Shown here one piece after another: positions 7,917 through 17,363 of a stretch of 64,000 nucleotides of DNA. The stretch lies in the NCBI RefSeq assembly GCF_900113275.1, contig NZ_FOOU01000001.1, positions 124,001 to 188,000 of the forward strand, in the 5' to 3' direction. Position 1 is the stretch's first letter, and every line of letters begins with the position of its first letter. Position numbers and translations under genes: made by a program. Under the pieces are notes generated by a model, which was given only the letters and a program-made list of their open reading frames with translations, was not told the DNA's origin and did no database searches. This DNA is from Neptunomonas qingdaonensis (lineage in GTDB: Bacteria > Pseudomonadota > Gammaproteobacteria > Pseudomonadales > Balneatricaceae).

Positions 7917-9080
7917 ATGAGCTCTGATATGTCGAATCTACGTAAATTTGTATCCCCCGAAATTATTTTTGGTGCCGGCGCTCGCCACACGGTGGGAAAT
8001 TATGCGCATAAATTCGGCGCTCGAAAGGTCTTGATTGTTTCAGACCCGGGTGTTGAGAAAGCAGGCTGGGTACAGGATGTGCGCCTAAGCCTTGATGAGC
8101 AGCATATTCCCTATGCTATTTTCACGGGGGTATCTCCCAATCCTCGTTGTGAAGAAGTGATGGCCGGGGCGCGCTTTTATCAGGAGCAGAGCTGTAATGT
8201 GATTGTGGCTGTCGGCGGGGGAAGCCCGATGGACTGTGCAAAAGGAATCGGTATTGTCAGTGCACATGGACGGCATATTCTTGAGTTTGAAGGTGTGGAT
8301 AGGATTGATGTAGCCATTCCACCGTTGATATTTATACCCACAACGGCCGGCACGTCGGCTGATGTTTCTCAGTTTGCGATTATTTCTGATCAGAATGAGA
8401 AGATGAAATTCTCGATTGTCAGTAAAGCGGTCGTGCCGGATGTCTCTCTCATTGACCCGGAAACGACCGCTACCATGGATGGTTTTTTGAGTGCTTGTAC
8501 AGGGATTGATGCATTAGTACATGCGATTGAAGCCTTTGTTTCAACCGGGGCAGGTCCATTAACGGATATGCATGCATTGGATGCTATCCGCCTTATCAAT
8601 ATTAATATTGCGCCTTTGGTCGCTAACCCAAAAGATATGCACTTGCGTGAGCAGGTTATGTTGGGGTCGATGAAGGCGGGTCTGGCATTCTCTAATGCGA
8701 TTCTTGGCGCTGTGCATGCGATGTCGCATAGCTTGGGTGGTTTATTGGATCTTCCCCATGGCCTTTGTAATGCGATGTTGCTGGAGCACGTGATCGATTT
8801 TAACTACTCTGAAGCGACGGATCGCTTTAAAGTAGTTGCCGAAACGATGGGTATTGATACCCGTGGGTTAACCACGCCACAGATTAAACAACGATTAATG
8901 CAGCATGTTATCGCGCTAAAAACTGAAATCGGATTGACCCAAAAACTGTCGGAGCACGGTGTCAGCGCATCGGATATACCGGAATTGTCAGTCAACGCAT
9001 TACGAGATCCCTGTCTCCTCACCAATCCACGTAAATCTAACCAGCGAGATGTTGAAGTCGTGTATGAAGAAGCCCTCTGA
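7917..9080 (+). CDS. ercA: Iron-containing alcohol dehydrogenase, ErcA-type
   Basis: A 387-residue group III alcohol dehydrogenase. The N-terminal domain binds NAD(P) through VGGGSPMDCAKGI (about residues 100-112). The C-terminal domain carries metal-ligand motifs DALVHAIEAF (about 200-209), HAMSHSLGG (about 266-274) and LPHG (about 280-283), as in iron-dependent enzymes. ErcA homologues sit beside PQQ alcohol dehydrogenase regulators in pseudomonads, where they act in the signalling cascade for ethanol oxidation. The next gene, a hybrid kinase, starts inside its end, so the two are translationally coupled. The gene context makes ErcA much more likely than a general butanol dehydrogenase. Confidence 0.85.
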   Translation: MSSDMSNLRKFVSPEIIFGAGARHTVGNYAHKFGARKVLIVSDPGVEKAGWVQDVRLSLDEQHIPYAIFTGVSPNPRCEEVMAGARFYQEQSCNVIVAVGGGSPMDCAKGIGIVSAHGRHILEFEGVDRIDVAIPPLIFIPTTAGTSADVSQFAIISDQNEKMKFSIVSKAVVPDVSLIDPETTATMDGFLSACTGIDALVHAIEAFVSTGAGPLTDMHALDAIRLININIAPLVANPKDMHLREQVMLGSMKAGLAFSNAILGAVHAMSHSLGGLLDLPHGLCNAMLLEHVIDFNYSEATDRFKVVAETMGIDTRGLTTPQIKQRLMQHVIALKTEIGLTQKLSEHGVSASDIPELSVNALRDPCLLTNPRKSNQRDVEVVYEEAL

Positions 9081-10803
9081 GAGAAATAATGCGACTTTTG
9101 AGGACCTTATCGGCCTTGGAGACCATTCCGCACGTAAAAACTATTATCCGGAGCTTACGCAAAAGCTGGATGAGCTGGATGTTGAACGTAACCGTTATAA
9201 ATGGTTGTTCGATAACGCCTTGCATGGCATCTTTCAGGCGGATTTATCAGGGCGATTCAGAGCCGCAAACCCTGCAATGGCTTCTCTTTGTGGCTACTCA
9301 TCAGCGAGTGATCTGGTTGAGCAAATAACAGCGATCGATCAACAGTTGTTTGTTGATGCGCAGGACTACCGAACGCTGCTGATGCGCTTGAGCCAAGATG
9401 GCAAGGTCCATCGCTATGAAACCCGGCTGTTAAAAGCCGATGGCTGTTTTATTTTTGTGTCGATGAATGCACTGCTAAAACGAGATGCTGATGATGTCAC
9501 TCTGGAGGTATTTGTTCAGGATATCAGTGAGCGTGTAAGCGACCAGGCACGACTGAAAAAATTGAATGAAGAACTTGAAGAGCGGGTAACCGAGCGCACC
9601 TATGCGCTAGCGACGGTTAATCATAAACTGTGGGACGAAATTCGCGTACGGGAAACCACACAACAAGAGTTATTGGTTGCTAAAGAGCAGGCCGAAGACG
9701 CTAATACCAGTAAAGATAAATATCTGGCGGCAGCCAGCCATGATTTGTTGCAACCGATGAATGCAGCACGTCTGTTGGTCTCTACGTTACGGGAGCGGAA
9801 GTTGGCGGTTGCTGATGCTCAACTGGTCGAGCGAATTCACGTGGCGCTTGAAGGTGCTGAGGAGCTGTTAACGGATCTGTTGGATATATCTAAATTGGAT
9901 CAGAACGCCGTACAGTCAGATCCATGCGCGTTTCACCTTTCACAATTATTAAACGCCTTAGAAACTGAATTTCAGCCGCTTGCCGAGCGTGCCGGACTGA
10001 TTTTGAAAATCAGAAAAACAGATCAGATGGTTTTCTCTGATGCCCGATTGTTGATGCGCGTTTTGCGAAATTTTGTTAGTAATGCGTTGCGCTATACCAA
10101 CCAAGGGGGAGTGTTAGTCGGTTGTCGGGTACGGGGAGAATATTTGTACCTGCAGGTGTGGGACAGCGGTGAGGGGATTCCTCAAAAGAGCATAGTGGAT
10201 ATTTTTAGTGAGTTTAACCAGTTAGAGCAGCACCGAAACGGAATGCGAACCGGTGTCGGGCTTGGCCTGGCGATTGTTGATCGTGTTGCACGGGTGCTGG
10301 GGCACCCGATAACAGTGCGCTCACGCGTGGATAAAGGCTCAGTATTTACTGTTCAGGTGCCGTTACTCACTAGCGACATGGTTGCGCCTCGCCCTGTCGC
10401 AAGAACTACCAGTGTCAGTGGTTTTTCCTCTGAGGTAGTGTTGGTGGTGGATAATGATCAGAATATTCTGCTCAGTATGGATGTATTGCTGACGCAGTGG
10501 GGATTGACCCCGTACATTGCCACCAATGCGGCATCCGCTATCGAACTGTGTAAACAGCAGCAGATAACCCCTCATGTTTTACTGCTGGATTACCATCTGG
10601 AAAAAGGCGAAACCGGTTTAGATGTACTGGATAGTCTGGAACAACATTTCAACACGCGAATTCCCGCGGCGATGCTGACGGCCGAACGCTCTGATATTAG
10701 CCTCAGACATTTTCGCACATTAGGTTTACAAGTCTTAAATAAACCGGTGAAACCGGGAAAATTACGCGCACTATTGACCCATATGCTTTCGGCATCGGAA
10801 TAA
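9064..10803 (+). CDS. ercS: Hybrid sensor histidine kinase, ErcS-type (PAS-HisKA-HATPase-REC)
   Basis: A 579-residue, apparently cytoplasmic kinase. Order: a PAS domain (about 35-160), a coiled-coil linker (about 165-215), HisKA with phospho-acceptor H226 in SHDLLQPMNAARL, an HATPase with DSGEGIP and GVGLGLAIV, and a C-terminal receiver with D509 in LLLDYHL. The ATG at 9064 lies 17 bases inside ercA; an alternative ATG at 9049 exists. ErcS homologues sense an intracellular signal and feed the regulators of PQQ-dependent ethanol oxidation. No transmembrane segment is visible. It shares its layout with the kinase at 12087, and both lack an adjacent phosphotransfer protein. Confidence 0.85.
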   Translation: MKKPSERNNATFEDLIGLGDHSARKNYYPELTQKLDELDVERNRYKWLFDNALHGIFQADLSGRFRAANPAMASLCGYSSASDLVEQITAIDQQLFVDAQDYRTLLMRLSQDGKVHRYETRLLKADGCFIFVSMNALLKRDADDVTLEVFVQDISERVSDQARLKKLNEELEERVTERTYALATVNHKLWDEIRVRETTQQELLVAKEQAEDANTSKDKYLAAASHDLLQPMNAARLLVSTLRERKLAVADAQLVERIHVALEGAEELLTDLLDISKLDQNAVQSDPCAFHLSQLLNALETEFQPLAERAGLILKIRKTDQMVFSDARLLMRVLRNFVSNALRYTNQGGVLVGCRVRGEYLYLQVWDSGEGIPQKSIVDIFSEFNQLEQHRNGMRTGVGLGLAIVDRVARVLGHPITVRSRVDKGSVFTVQVPLLTSDMVAPRPVARTTSVSGFSSEVVLVVDNDQNILLSMDVLLTQWGLTPYIATNAASAIELCKQQQITPHVLLLDYHLEKGETGLDVLDSLEQHFNTRIPAAMLTAERSDISLRHFRTLGLQVLNKPVKPGKLRALLTHMLSASE

Positions 10804-10939
10804 ATGACATCGGTGGGTATCGGGCTGTAGAGGACGATGTTGCAGGTGCGAAAATATTTAGGTCACAAGTACTATTTGATATAAGCAATAGTCTGCCTAG
10901 ACTGAAGTAAGACCTTTTCATAAAAGGATTTTTATTATT

Positions 10940-12094
10940 ATGGCTGAACCCGCTGTTACCTGTTTCTCAAATCACAGTGATCCGTTTGCCGCTGCTGCAG
11001 AGTTGCAACAACAGTTGCGACAACAGTTACGCTTTGAAGATTTAGGGTGCGTGTTGTTTTTCTGCACAGCTGAGTATGATTTGTCGCTATTGGCTGAGGC
11101 AATGAATCAGGCGTTTGAGGGGGTTCAGTTGGCCGGATGTACTACAGCCGGAGAGATCACCGCTGAAGGTTATGCGCAGGGTGCTATTAGTGCGATTGGC
11201 TTTAATCGTCGGCATTTTGCGGTAGAAACTTGTCTTATCAGAGCGATGGATGATTTCTCACTAACGCACGCGCAATCGGTTGTTGAGTCTTTTATTAATA
11301 AAGGTCGGGTCAAACAGCTGGCCCCGATTAAAGGCAATAGTTTTGTTCTGACCCTGCTGGATGGTTTGTCAGTGCAGGAAGAGCAGGTACTGGCAACGTT
11401 AAGTTCGGCTTTGGGCAATATTCCGCATTTTGGCGGGTCTGCCGGTGACGATATTCATTTGTCACATACGCATGTGTTTGCGCATGGGGCTTTTTACACG
11501 GGTGCCGCCGTTGTGCTGTTATTTAATACAGACTGCGAATTTGAAGTATTCACTACACATCACCTCTTAACCTTGAGTGAAAAATTGGTAGTGACATCCG
11601 CCGAGCGTGAAACCCGGCGAGTTTATGAGCTGAATGCGGAACCGGCAGCTGAAGAGTACGCCGCCCTGATTGGCGTCCCTGTCGATGAGCTGACGCCGCA
11701 AGTATTTGCCTTGAATCCCTTGGCGGTCAGAATTGGCGATGACTTTTATGTGCGATCTATTCAAAAGGTTAATGCTGATCTTAGTTTGACGTTTTATTGT
11801 GCCGTGGAGAATGGGATTGTCCTGACCCGCATGCAACGAGGCGATATGTTACAAAATCTGACCAGACAGCTGGAACGGATTGAGAAAAAAATAGGTTCGC
11901 CGCAATTGATTATCGGCTGTGATTGTTTTCTTCGACGCTTGGAAATAGAGCATTTAAATATCGTACAAGAGGCTTCTGCCTTGCTGCGCCAGCATAAAGT
12001 GGTGGGCTTTAACACATACGGAGAGCATATTAACGGCATGCATATCAACCAGACATTTACAGGCGTGGTGATTGGGAAGCCTGCAAATGAGTGA
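10940..12094 (+). CDS. nosP: FIST-domain sensor protein, NosP-like
   Basis: A 384-residue cytoplasmic protein with FIST_N (about 30-215; GCTTAGEI and GGSAGDD motifs) and FIST_C (about 225-365) domains. FIST proteins bind small ligands. The pseudomonad member NosP is a heme protein that senses nitric oxide and controls the kinase NahK, encoded in the same operon. Here the same pair is seen: the stop overlaps the start of a NahK-like hybrid kinase by 8 bases. Histidines suitable for heme binding lie in the SHTHVFAHGAF segment near residues 175-185, but the ligand is not proven. An AAAGGA site precedes the start. Confidence 0.8.
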   Translation: MAEPAVTCFSNHSDPFAAAAELQQQLRQQLRFEDLGCVLFFCTAEYDLSLLAEAMNQAFEGVQLAGCTTAGEITAEGYAQGAISAIGFNRRHFAVETCLIRAMDDFSLTHAQSVVESFINKGRVKQLAPIKGNSFVLTLLDGLSVQEEQVLATLSSALGNIPHFGGSAGDDIHLSHTHVFAHGAFYTGAAVVLLFNTDCEFEVFTTHHLLTLSEKLVVTSAERETRRVYELNAEPAAEEYAALIGVPVDELTPQVFALNPLAVRIGDDFYVRSIQKVNADLSLTFYCAVENGIVLTRMQRGDMLQNLTRQLERIEKKIGSPQLIIGCDCFLRRLEIEHLNIVQEASALLRQHKVVGFNTYGEHINGMHINQTFTGVVIGKPANE

Positions 12095-14675
12095 GGCTGA
12101 GTTACTTTTAAGACTAGCTGAGCTGGAGCGGGAAAACCACAAGCTTAAGCGGATCAACCATGCACTGATTGAACGGGTTGAGTCGAGTAATGTGCAAGGG
12201 GCTAATCCGTATGCCGCTTTTGAGCATGCGGTGGTATTGGCGGATCAGGTTCGCGAACGCACGGAAGCTTTGAACGATGCCCTGTCTGAGTTAAAAGTCA
12301 GTCATCGGGCCCTGAAAAATGCCAATCAGATTGCAGACCTGGCGAATCAGCGTTTAGTCGATGCTATTGAGAGCATTTCAGATGCCTTTGTTTTGTTTGA
12401 TCGTGAACGGCGCATCGTCCTTTTTAATAGTAAATTTCAAGGTGTCTGGAAAGGTACCGGGCAGGTGATAGCAACAGGCACTACGATTCGGGATATCCGT
12501 CGTTTGGCTGATCAGCATGGTCTGATTGCAGAAGAATATGATGGAACCGGAGACGCTAATAAAGTGTTCCGCATGTCTTCCGGGCAATGGGTACAGATGA
12601 GTGAGAGGCCGACTTCTGATGGCGGTATGGTGATATTGTATACCGATATCAGCCAGCTAAAAGCGGCTGAAACTGAACGTCGCGAAGCGGCGTTGGCGCA
12701 AAAGTCGTTGTTGTTACAACGCACAGTAGACAACCTTTCTCAAGGCGTCGCCCTGGTCAATGCCAGTGATCAACTGGAGATATGGAATGACCGGTTTCTT
12801 ACATTAACCGGTGTGTCCCGTTCAGAAGCAGAGTCATTCCCGCCATTTCGGGCGCTCAATCTCAAACATTTTCATGACAATAATGCCAAAGGAAGACAGC
12901 CCGGCAGTTCGCATATCATGCGGCATAATGATCATATCATTGAAGTAAGGACACATGCTATGCCGGACGGTGGGTATGTGAATACTTACACCGATATTAC
13001 CGAGCGTTATCAATATGCCGAAACGCTTAAAGAGAGCGAGCAGTGGATTCGTTTGATTACCGACCATGTACCCGCCCTGATCGCTTATGTGGGCGATGAT
13101 CTCTGTTACCGCTTCACCAACAAAGTTTATGACGAATGGTATGGTTGGGAGCGTGGTAAGTTAACCGGTGAGAGCATCACGCAGGTGCATGGAAAGCGAG
13201 GTTTTAATGAGTTGGAGCCCTATGTCCAACGGGCGCTTTCAGGTGAGAATGTCACTTTTGATATTGCCGAGCGAAATGCTTCTGGTGAGCAACGTTATAT
13301 GCTCAAGTCCTATGTGCCGAATATCGGTGAAGATGGGAAGACCGTTGGGTTTTTTGTCATGATCCGCGATATTACCGACCGGCGTAAAGTGGCTTTAGAA
13401 CTGGAAGAAGCCTATCAAACTCTGGAGCATCGGGTTGATGAGCGCACTTCGGAACTAACAGCGGTCAATGAACATCTGCTCACTGAGATTGAAGAGCGCA
13501 CCCAGGTCGAAGCCCGTTTACGTGAAGCGAAAAAAGATGCTGAGCAAGCTAATTTGTCAAAAACCAAATTTCTCGCAGCGGTGAGTCATGACCTGTTACA
13601 GCCTTTAAATGCCGCGCGCCTGTTTACCGGTGCATTAGCTGAAAAGGAGCTGACTAATGTTACCCGTCCTCTAGTAAATTCTGTGTCACATGCATTAAGT
13701 GATGTTGAATCATTGCTGGGTACGCTTGTTGATATATCTAAACTCGATGCCGGCGTGGTTACGCCGGATATCACCACCTTTCGGGTGCGTGATTTGATGG
13801 AAAATATTGCCAATGAATTTTGTCAATTTGCGCAGAAAGATGGGCTTAAAATGTCTTATATTCCGTCATCTGCTACGATTTCGACAGATTCTCAATTGTT
13901 AGCACGTATCCTTAGAAATTTTTTATCGAATGCGATTCGTTATACGACGAAAGGGCGGATATTGTTTGGCTGTCGCCGTAAAAAACATTCACTCGCGATC
14001 GAGGTATGGGACACCGGTGTAGGTATTCCTGAAGCGCAATTACAGGAGGTTTTTCAGGAGTTCCGGCGACTTAACCCGCAGGGGCTGGGTTCTGATACAA
14101 GTTCCGATAAAAGTGGCGATAAAGGGCTGGGGCTGGGTTTAGCGATTGTGGATAAAATATCCGGGGTACTCGGCCATCCGATTACGGTTCATTCGATTGA
14201 GGGAAAAGGTTCTGTCTTTGCGGTTGAAGTCCCTTATGGTGAGCTTGCGCTGTATTCTGAGGTTCCGGGAACGGATTGGGCTGCGGCAGCAGATTGTTTG
14301 CAGGGTGCACATATCTGGGTGATTGATAATGATCTTGCTATCTGCCAAGGGATGCAAACGCTGCTTGAAGGGTGGGGGTGTCGTGTTACCACCGCACTTT
14401 CATTAGAACATCTGTTGCAGCGGGTAGACCCGACAAAGGATCCGGTTGATCTGTTGATTGCGGATTATCATCTGGACAATGGGAATAATGGCGTCGATGC
14501 AGCGCGGGGGTTGGCCAAGCGGCTTCCCCATCCACTTTCTGTGCTGATGATTACAGCAAACTACAATAAAGATCTGAAACAAGAGATACGTGAGCTGGGC
14601 TACATTCTGATGAATAAGCCGGTTAAGCCTTTAAAGCTGAAGTCGACGTTATTGCATCTGTTAAAAGACCGCTGA
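12087..14675 (+). CDS. nahK: Hybrid sensor histidine kinase, NahK/ErcS'-type (PAS x3-HisKA-HATPase-REC)
   Basis: An 862-residue kinase without membrane segments. An N-terminal coiled coil (about 1-85) leads to three PAS-like domains (about 90-195, 205-310, 325-435). A second coiled coil precedes HisKA with H501 in SHDLLQPLNAARLF. The HATPase (about 610-715) has DTGVGIP and GLGLGLAIV, and the receiver carries D793 in LLIADYHL. The ATG at 12087 overlaps the nosP stop and is preceded by GGGAAG. In Pseudomonas, NahK phosphorelay is inhibited by NO-bound NosP and affects biofilm. Here it is embedded among alcohol-oxidation regulators, as in P. aeruginosa. Confidence 0.85.
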   Translation: MSEAELLLRLAELERENHKLKRINHALIERVESSNVQGANPYAAFEHAVVLADQVRERTEALNDALSELKVSHRALKNANQIADLANQRLVDAIESISDAFVLFDRERRIVLFNSKFQGVWKGTGQVIATGTTIRDIRRLADQHGLIAEEYDGTGDANKVFRMSSGQWVQMSERPTSDGGMVILYTDISQLKAAETERREAALAQKSLLLQRTVDNLSQGVALVNASDQLEIWNDRFLTLTGVSRSEAESFPPFRALNLKHFHDNNAKGRQPGSSHIMRHNDHIIEVRTHAMPDGGYVNTYTDITERYQYAETLKESEQWIRLITDHVPALIAYVGDDLCYRFTNKVYDEWYGWERGKLTGESITQVHGKRGFNELEPYVQRALSGENVTFDIAERNASGEQRYMLKSYVPNIGEDGKTVGFFVMIRDITDRRKVALELEEAYQTLEHRVDERTSELTAVNEHLLTEIEERTQVEARLREAKKDAEQANLSKTKFLAAVSHDLLQPLNAARLFTGALAEKELTNVTRPLVNSVSHALSDVESLLGTLVDISKLDAGVVTPDITTFRVRDLMENIANEFCQFAQKDGLKMSYIPSSATISTDSQLLARILRNFLSNAIRYTTKGRILFGCRRKKHSLAIEVWDTGVGIPEAQLQEVFQEFRRLNPQGLGSDTSSDKSGDKGLGLGLAIVDKISGVLGHPITVHSIEGKGSVFAVEVPYGELALYSEVPGTDWAAAADCLQGAHIWVIDNDLAICQGMQTLLEGWGCRVTTALSLEHLLQRVDPTKDPVDLLIADYHLDNGNNGVDAARGLAKRLPHPLSVLMITANYNKDLKQEIRELGYILMNKPVKPLKLKSTLLHLLKDR

Positions 14676-14798
14676 CTTTCAGCTTTTCGCCCTGTCCGGT
14701 AAACCTCAATCTTTAACTCTTACCTGTTAACTCTCACCTTTTAATTCTGGGCGCTAACGGCTATCCATCTACGGCTAACGACACCAGACCCGTTTGAT

Positions 14799-15467
14799 TT
14801 AGCGTTTGAGGTATTCGCTGAAATCAATATTGCCAGCGGATAGAACGGCCTGAATTCGATTATGCACATTGAGTTTGCGTAAAATAGCGGAAACATGCGC
14901 TTTTACTGTAGTTTCGGCAATGTTGAGGTTATAGGCGATCTGTTTGTTTGACTCGCCTGTAGACATCCTTTCCAGTACTAATAACTGGCGGCGGGTTAGC
15001 GAAGAAAGCATCTCAGGAGCGATGCGTTTATCATCGTTACGTGGCTGACGGCGTGTTTCCGGTGAATTACTGCGGATGATATCGGATGGCAGATATACAT
15101 TCCCAGCCAAAATCTGCTTCAGCGCATTGGTCATCTCCTCACGAGACGAGGATTTTGTAATAAAGCCGATCGCACCATAGGTTATTGCTTGTAAAACGAT
15201 CTGTTTATCTTCTTCGGCCGAAACAATCACAACCGGAATCGTCGGTGATTCGTTACGCAGGGTAATTAAGCCGTTTAAACCATTCATGCCGGGCATGTTC
15301 AAGTCTAACAGGATCAGGTCTAAATCATCTTGCTCAAGCGAAAGCTCAAGAGCACTTTCCAGTGTTTGTGCTTCCAGCAGGTCACTATCAGGAAAACTGG
15401 TATGAATGACATTGCTAATCGCCTCTCGGAATAGAGGGTGATCATCCGCAATCAGGATTTTATACAC
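14799..15467 (-). CDS. agmR: LuxR-family response regulator, AgmR/ErbR/PedR1-type
   Basis: A 222-residue protein with an N-terminal receiver (acidic D8/D9, phospho-site D55 in [11 protein letters not shown] near 108) and a C-terminal LuxR helix-turn-helix (about 152-212; [22 protein letters not shown]). Homologues activate PQQ alcohol dehydrogenase genes in pseudomonads. It is convergent with nahK and lies next to other PQQ-associated genes, so it is the best candidate output for the two hybrid kinases, although those carry their own receivers and would need a phosphotransfer step. It is transcribed alone; the upstream CXXCW gene stops 62 bases away. Confidence 0.8.
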   Translation of the reverse strand: MYKILIADDHPLFREAISNVIHTSFPDSDLLEAQTLESALELSLEQDDLDLILLDLNMPGMNGLNGLITLRNESPTIPVVIVSAEEDKQIVLQAITYGAIGFITKSSSREEMTNALKQILAGNVYLPSDIIRSNSPETRRQPRNDDKRIAPEMLSSLTRRQLLVLERMSTGESNKQIAYNLNIAETTVKAHVSAILRKLNVHNRIQAVLSAGNIDFSEYLKR

Positions 15468-15529
15468 AATACTCTCCCACTCTTATATTTATTATGGATC
15501 ACGATATCAGATATAGGTGCCTGATAAGA

Positions 15530-16168
15530 TCAGGGTGAAAATTTTTCCGGTATTCCTTCGGCTGTATCCAGATCAGCTTCCTGCCAACCGTCTGAACCAT
15601 CCCGGTACCAGTAAAGATGAGAGTATCCCCATTCTTTTGCGCGTTTTATAGCGTTCCATGACATCCAGCAATCCGCTGTGCAGTAAATCACAACCGGGTA
15701 GTCTTGTCGTCCCTGTGTTATCTCCTGCAAGTTCTGCTGAAAATAGTCAGCCCATGTATCTTCGAGTTCTCCCTGGCCTACATTCGGTGTCCAGCGGCTG
15801 CCTGGTATATGCAGGCGGGGCTCTTTCTGGATGAAAAAGCCATCTTTCCAGATCAACGGCTGCACATCCAGTAGTGCCGGAGTCGGTATATCCTGTAGCA
15901 AGTTAAGCAACTGTTCTGTTGATAACGTTTTTGCCTGTTCATGTTGTGCCGGCGTTGGGCTGCGATAACGCAGTAAACGATAACCCTCTAACGTAAACAG
16001 TTCGCTTTCATCGTCAAAGCCTCCAAGCCATGAGACGGCAGGTATTATGGCGTTTTGGGTGCGCTTGTTTGTTTTTTCTATCAGCGTTGTTTCTGCTTGT
16101 ACCGAAGCGGTAAGGGTCAGCAATAACCCTGAACATAACCAGTACAGCCAAATAGTGCATCTACGCAT
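15530..16168 (-). CDS. PQQ-dependent catabolism-associated CXXCW protein (rhodanese-like, exported)
   Basis: A 212-residue protein with an N-terminal signal peptide (cleavage near SVQA, residue 25) and a rhodanese-like fold in the C-terminal half. The signature CTADCW (about residues 165-170) is the CXXCW motif that defines this family, found almost only in genomes with PQQ alcohol dehydrogenases. Two cysteines in the active-site loop, where true rhodaneses have one, suggest a thiol/disulfide role, for example maturing the adjacent-cysteine disulfide or the c-type cytochrome. That is inference. An inverted-repeat motif lies upstream at 16244-16267. Confidence 0.85.
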   Translation of the reverse strand: MRRCTIWLYWLCSGLLLTLTASVQAETTLIEKTNKRTQNAIIPAVSWLGGFDDESELFTLEGYRLLRYRSPTPAQHEQAKTLSTEQLLNLLQDIPTPALLDVQPLIWKDGFFIQKEPRLHIPGSRWTPNVGQGELEDTWADYFQQNLQEITQGRQDYPVVIYCTADCWMSWNAIKRAKEWGYSHLYWYRDGSDGWQEADLDTAEGIPEKFSP

Positions 16169-16243
16169 ACTACATCACCTTTTTTGACTGCTGGTATTAC
16201 AACGCGACAGTCAAAAAGAATACATTCTGCAATGGAGTAAAAA

Positions 16244-16267
16244 AACCAGTACTAAAGTATTGGTTTT
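16244..16267. promoter_or_regulatory. Imperfect palindrome around GTACTAAAGTAT
   Basis: AAACCA, then GTACTAAAGTAT, then TGGTTT form a nested dyad about 75-100 bases upstream of the CXXCW gene and downstream of the LysE gene (both leftward). The core ACTAAAGTA recurs upstream of the aldehyde dehydrogenase at 37326. It could be an operator for a PQQ-regulon activator, or a terminator for the LysE gene, since a T-run follows on the minus strand. Confidence 0.45.
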
Positions 16268-16304
16268 TAGTAAGTATCAGTTTTAACACATTCACTCAGT
16301 TTGG

Positions 16305-16922
16305 CTAGTGGCGTGTTGCTAAGAATGCCCCTGCTCCGATCATGATAGAACCCGCGGAGCGGTTCAGATTGCGCATTGCTTTGGCGGATCTGAATATCCT
16401 ACGCGCCTTCGATGCCATATGGGCGATCAGCATTACTCCGAGCATCAGTGCGAACAGTTGCAAGACGGAGGCCAAGGCAATATCGGCGATACTTAACACC
16501 GACAGGTTCATGAAGGTAGGCAAAAAAGCGATATAAAATAATATCACTTTCGGGTTGGACGCCGAGATCAAAAATCCCTGAAGAAAGCTCTTTATTCCAT
16601 GGCGGGGTTTGCTGACAGGCGTGTCCTCACAAAGATCTATCGGTGTCGTCCATAGTTTCCAGCCAAGGTAACAGAGGTACGCCGCTCCGGTGAAGCGGAT
16701 GATGGTAAACAGCTCGCCCCAATGCTCAGCGATGGCGGCTAAACCTAAACATGCCAGCACCAGGTAGACAATATCACTGCTCACCATCCCCAGCGCGAGC
16801 AAAAAACATGAACGGCTGCCCTCCACCATGGCGCGTGCGATAATCGCAAAAATGCCAGGGCCCGGCGTGATGCCGAAAATAAAGATCGCGATAAAAAAGG
16901 TGATGGCGCTCTCGAAAGACAC
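16305..16922 (-). CDS. LysE/RhtB-family exporter
   Basis: A 205-residue inner-membrane protein with about six hydrophobic segments. The family start is visible: FFIAIFIFGITPGPGIFAIIARAM (first helix to about residue 32), with the conserved TPGPG turn. LysE/RhtB members export amino acids such as lysine, threonine or homoserine lactone; the substrate here is unknown. Translation begins at GTG 16922, with AGAGG upstream. It may be cotranscribed with the CXXCW gene 136 bases downstream, but a palindrome between them could end the transcript. Confidence 0.8.
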   Translation of the reverse strand: MSFESAITFFIAIFIFGITPGPGIFAIIARAMVEGSRSCFLLALGMVSSDIVYLVLACLGLAAIAEHWGELFTIIRFTGAAYLCYLGWKLWTTPIDLCEDTPVSKPRHGIKSFLQGFLISASNPKVILFYIAFLPTFMNLSVLSIADIALASVLQLFALMLGVMLIAHMASKARRIFRSAKAMRNLNRSAGSIMIGAGAFLATRH

Positions 16923-17162
16923 GGTTGTTAACCTCTGGGCTTATATGGCAGGTCAATGATGGATATTCTGAGTTTATATCATGTATTCATGATGGCTGAC
17001 AGCAAGCTGTTCAGTGCGAACTGCGCTATTTCTGACTGAGCAGTATTATTTCCATTTTATGAAGGCATAAATACTGTTTAATGCTTCCTGATGTAAGTTT
17101 TCTTGGCTAACGCGCACCGTATGGTAAAATATATTTTATTGTATAAATACGGGGGTAGAAAT

Positions 17163-17363
17163 ATGTTAGAAAAACCAACGCCTCCAGGTGACTGCGAGTG
17201 CTGTGAAGCCGGTTGTGAGCCGTGTGTGTGGGATATCTATTACGAAGATATGCGCGAATGGAAGGCGGCTCAGGAGAAGCTAAAAGCCGCGCAGGAAGTA
17301 GAAAGCGCTGACGGAAAAACAACAGAAAACGCTGACGAAAAACAGGCTGAAAGCCGTGTTTAA
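17163..17363 (+). CDS. Oxidoreductase-like domain protein (small, Cys-rich)
   Basis: A 66-residue protein. Residues 4-30 match the Oxidored-like signature: PTPPGDCECCEAGCEPCVW, with five cysteines and the CVWDIYYEDMREW end. This domain is found at the N-terminus of some eukaryotic oxidoreductase-like proteins and as short stand-alone bacterial proteins; its role is unknown. The tail (33-66) is charged and low in complexity. I chose ATG 17163 because the domain begins right after it. The stop overlaps the end of the convergent ABC permease gene by four bases. Confidence 0.7.
   Translation: MLEKPTPPGDCECCEAGCEPCVWDIYYEDMREWKAAQEKLKAAQEVESADGKTTENADEKQAESRV

Noticed and set aside
17103-17162. 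A longer start of the oxidoreductase-like protein at 17103
   Set aside because: The added 20 residues are not part of the domain, and the ATG at 17163 directly precedes the conserved region.
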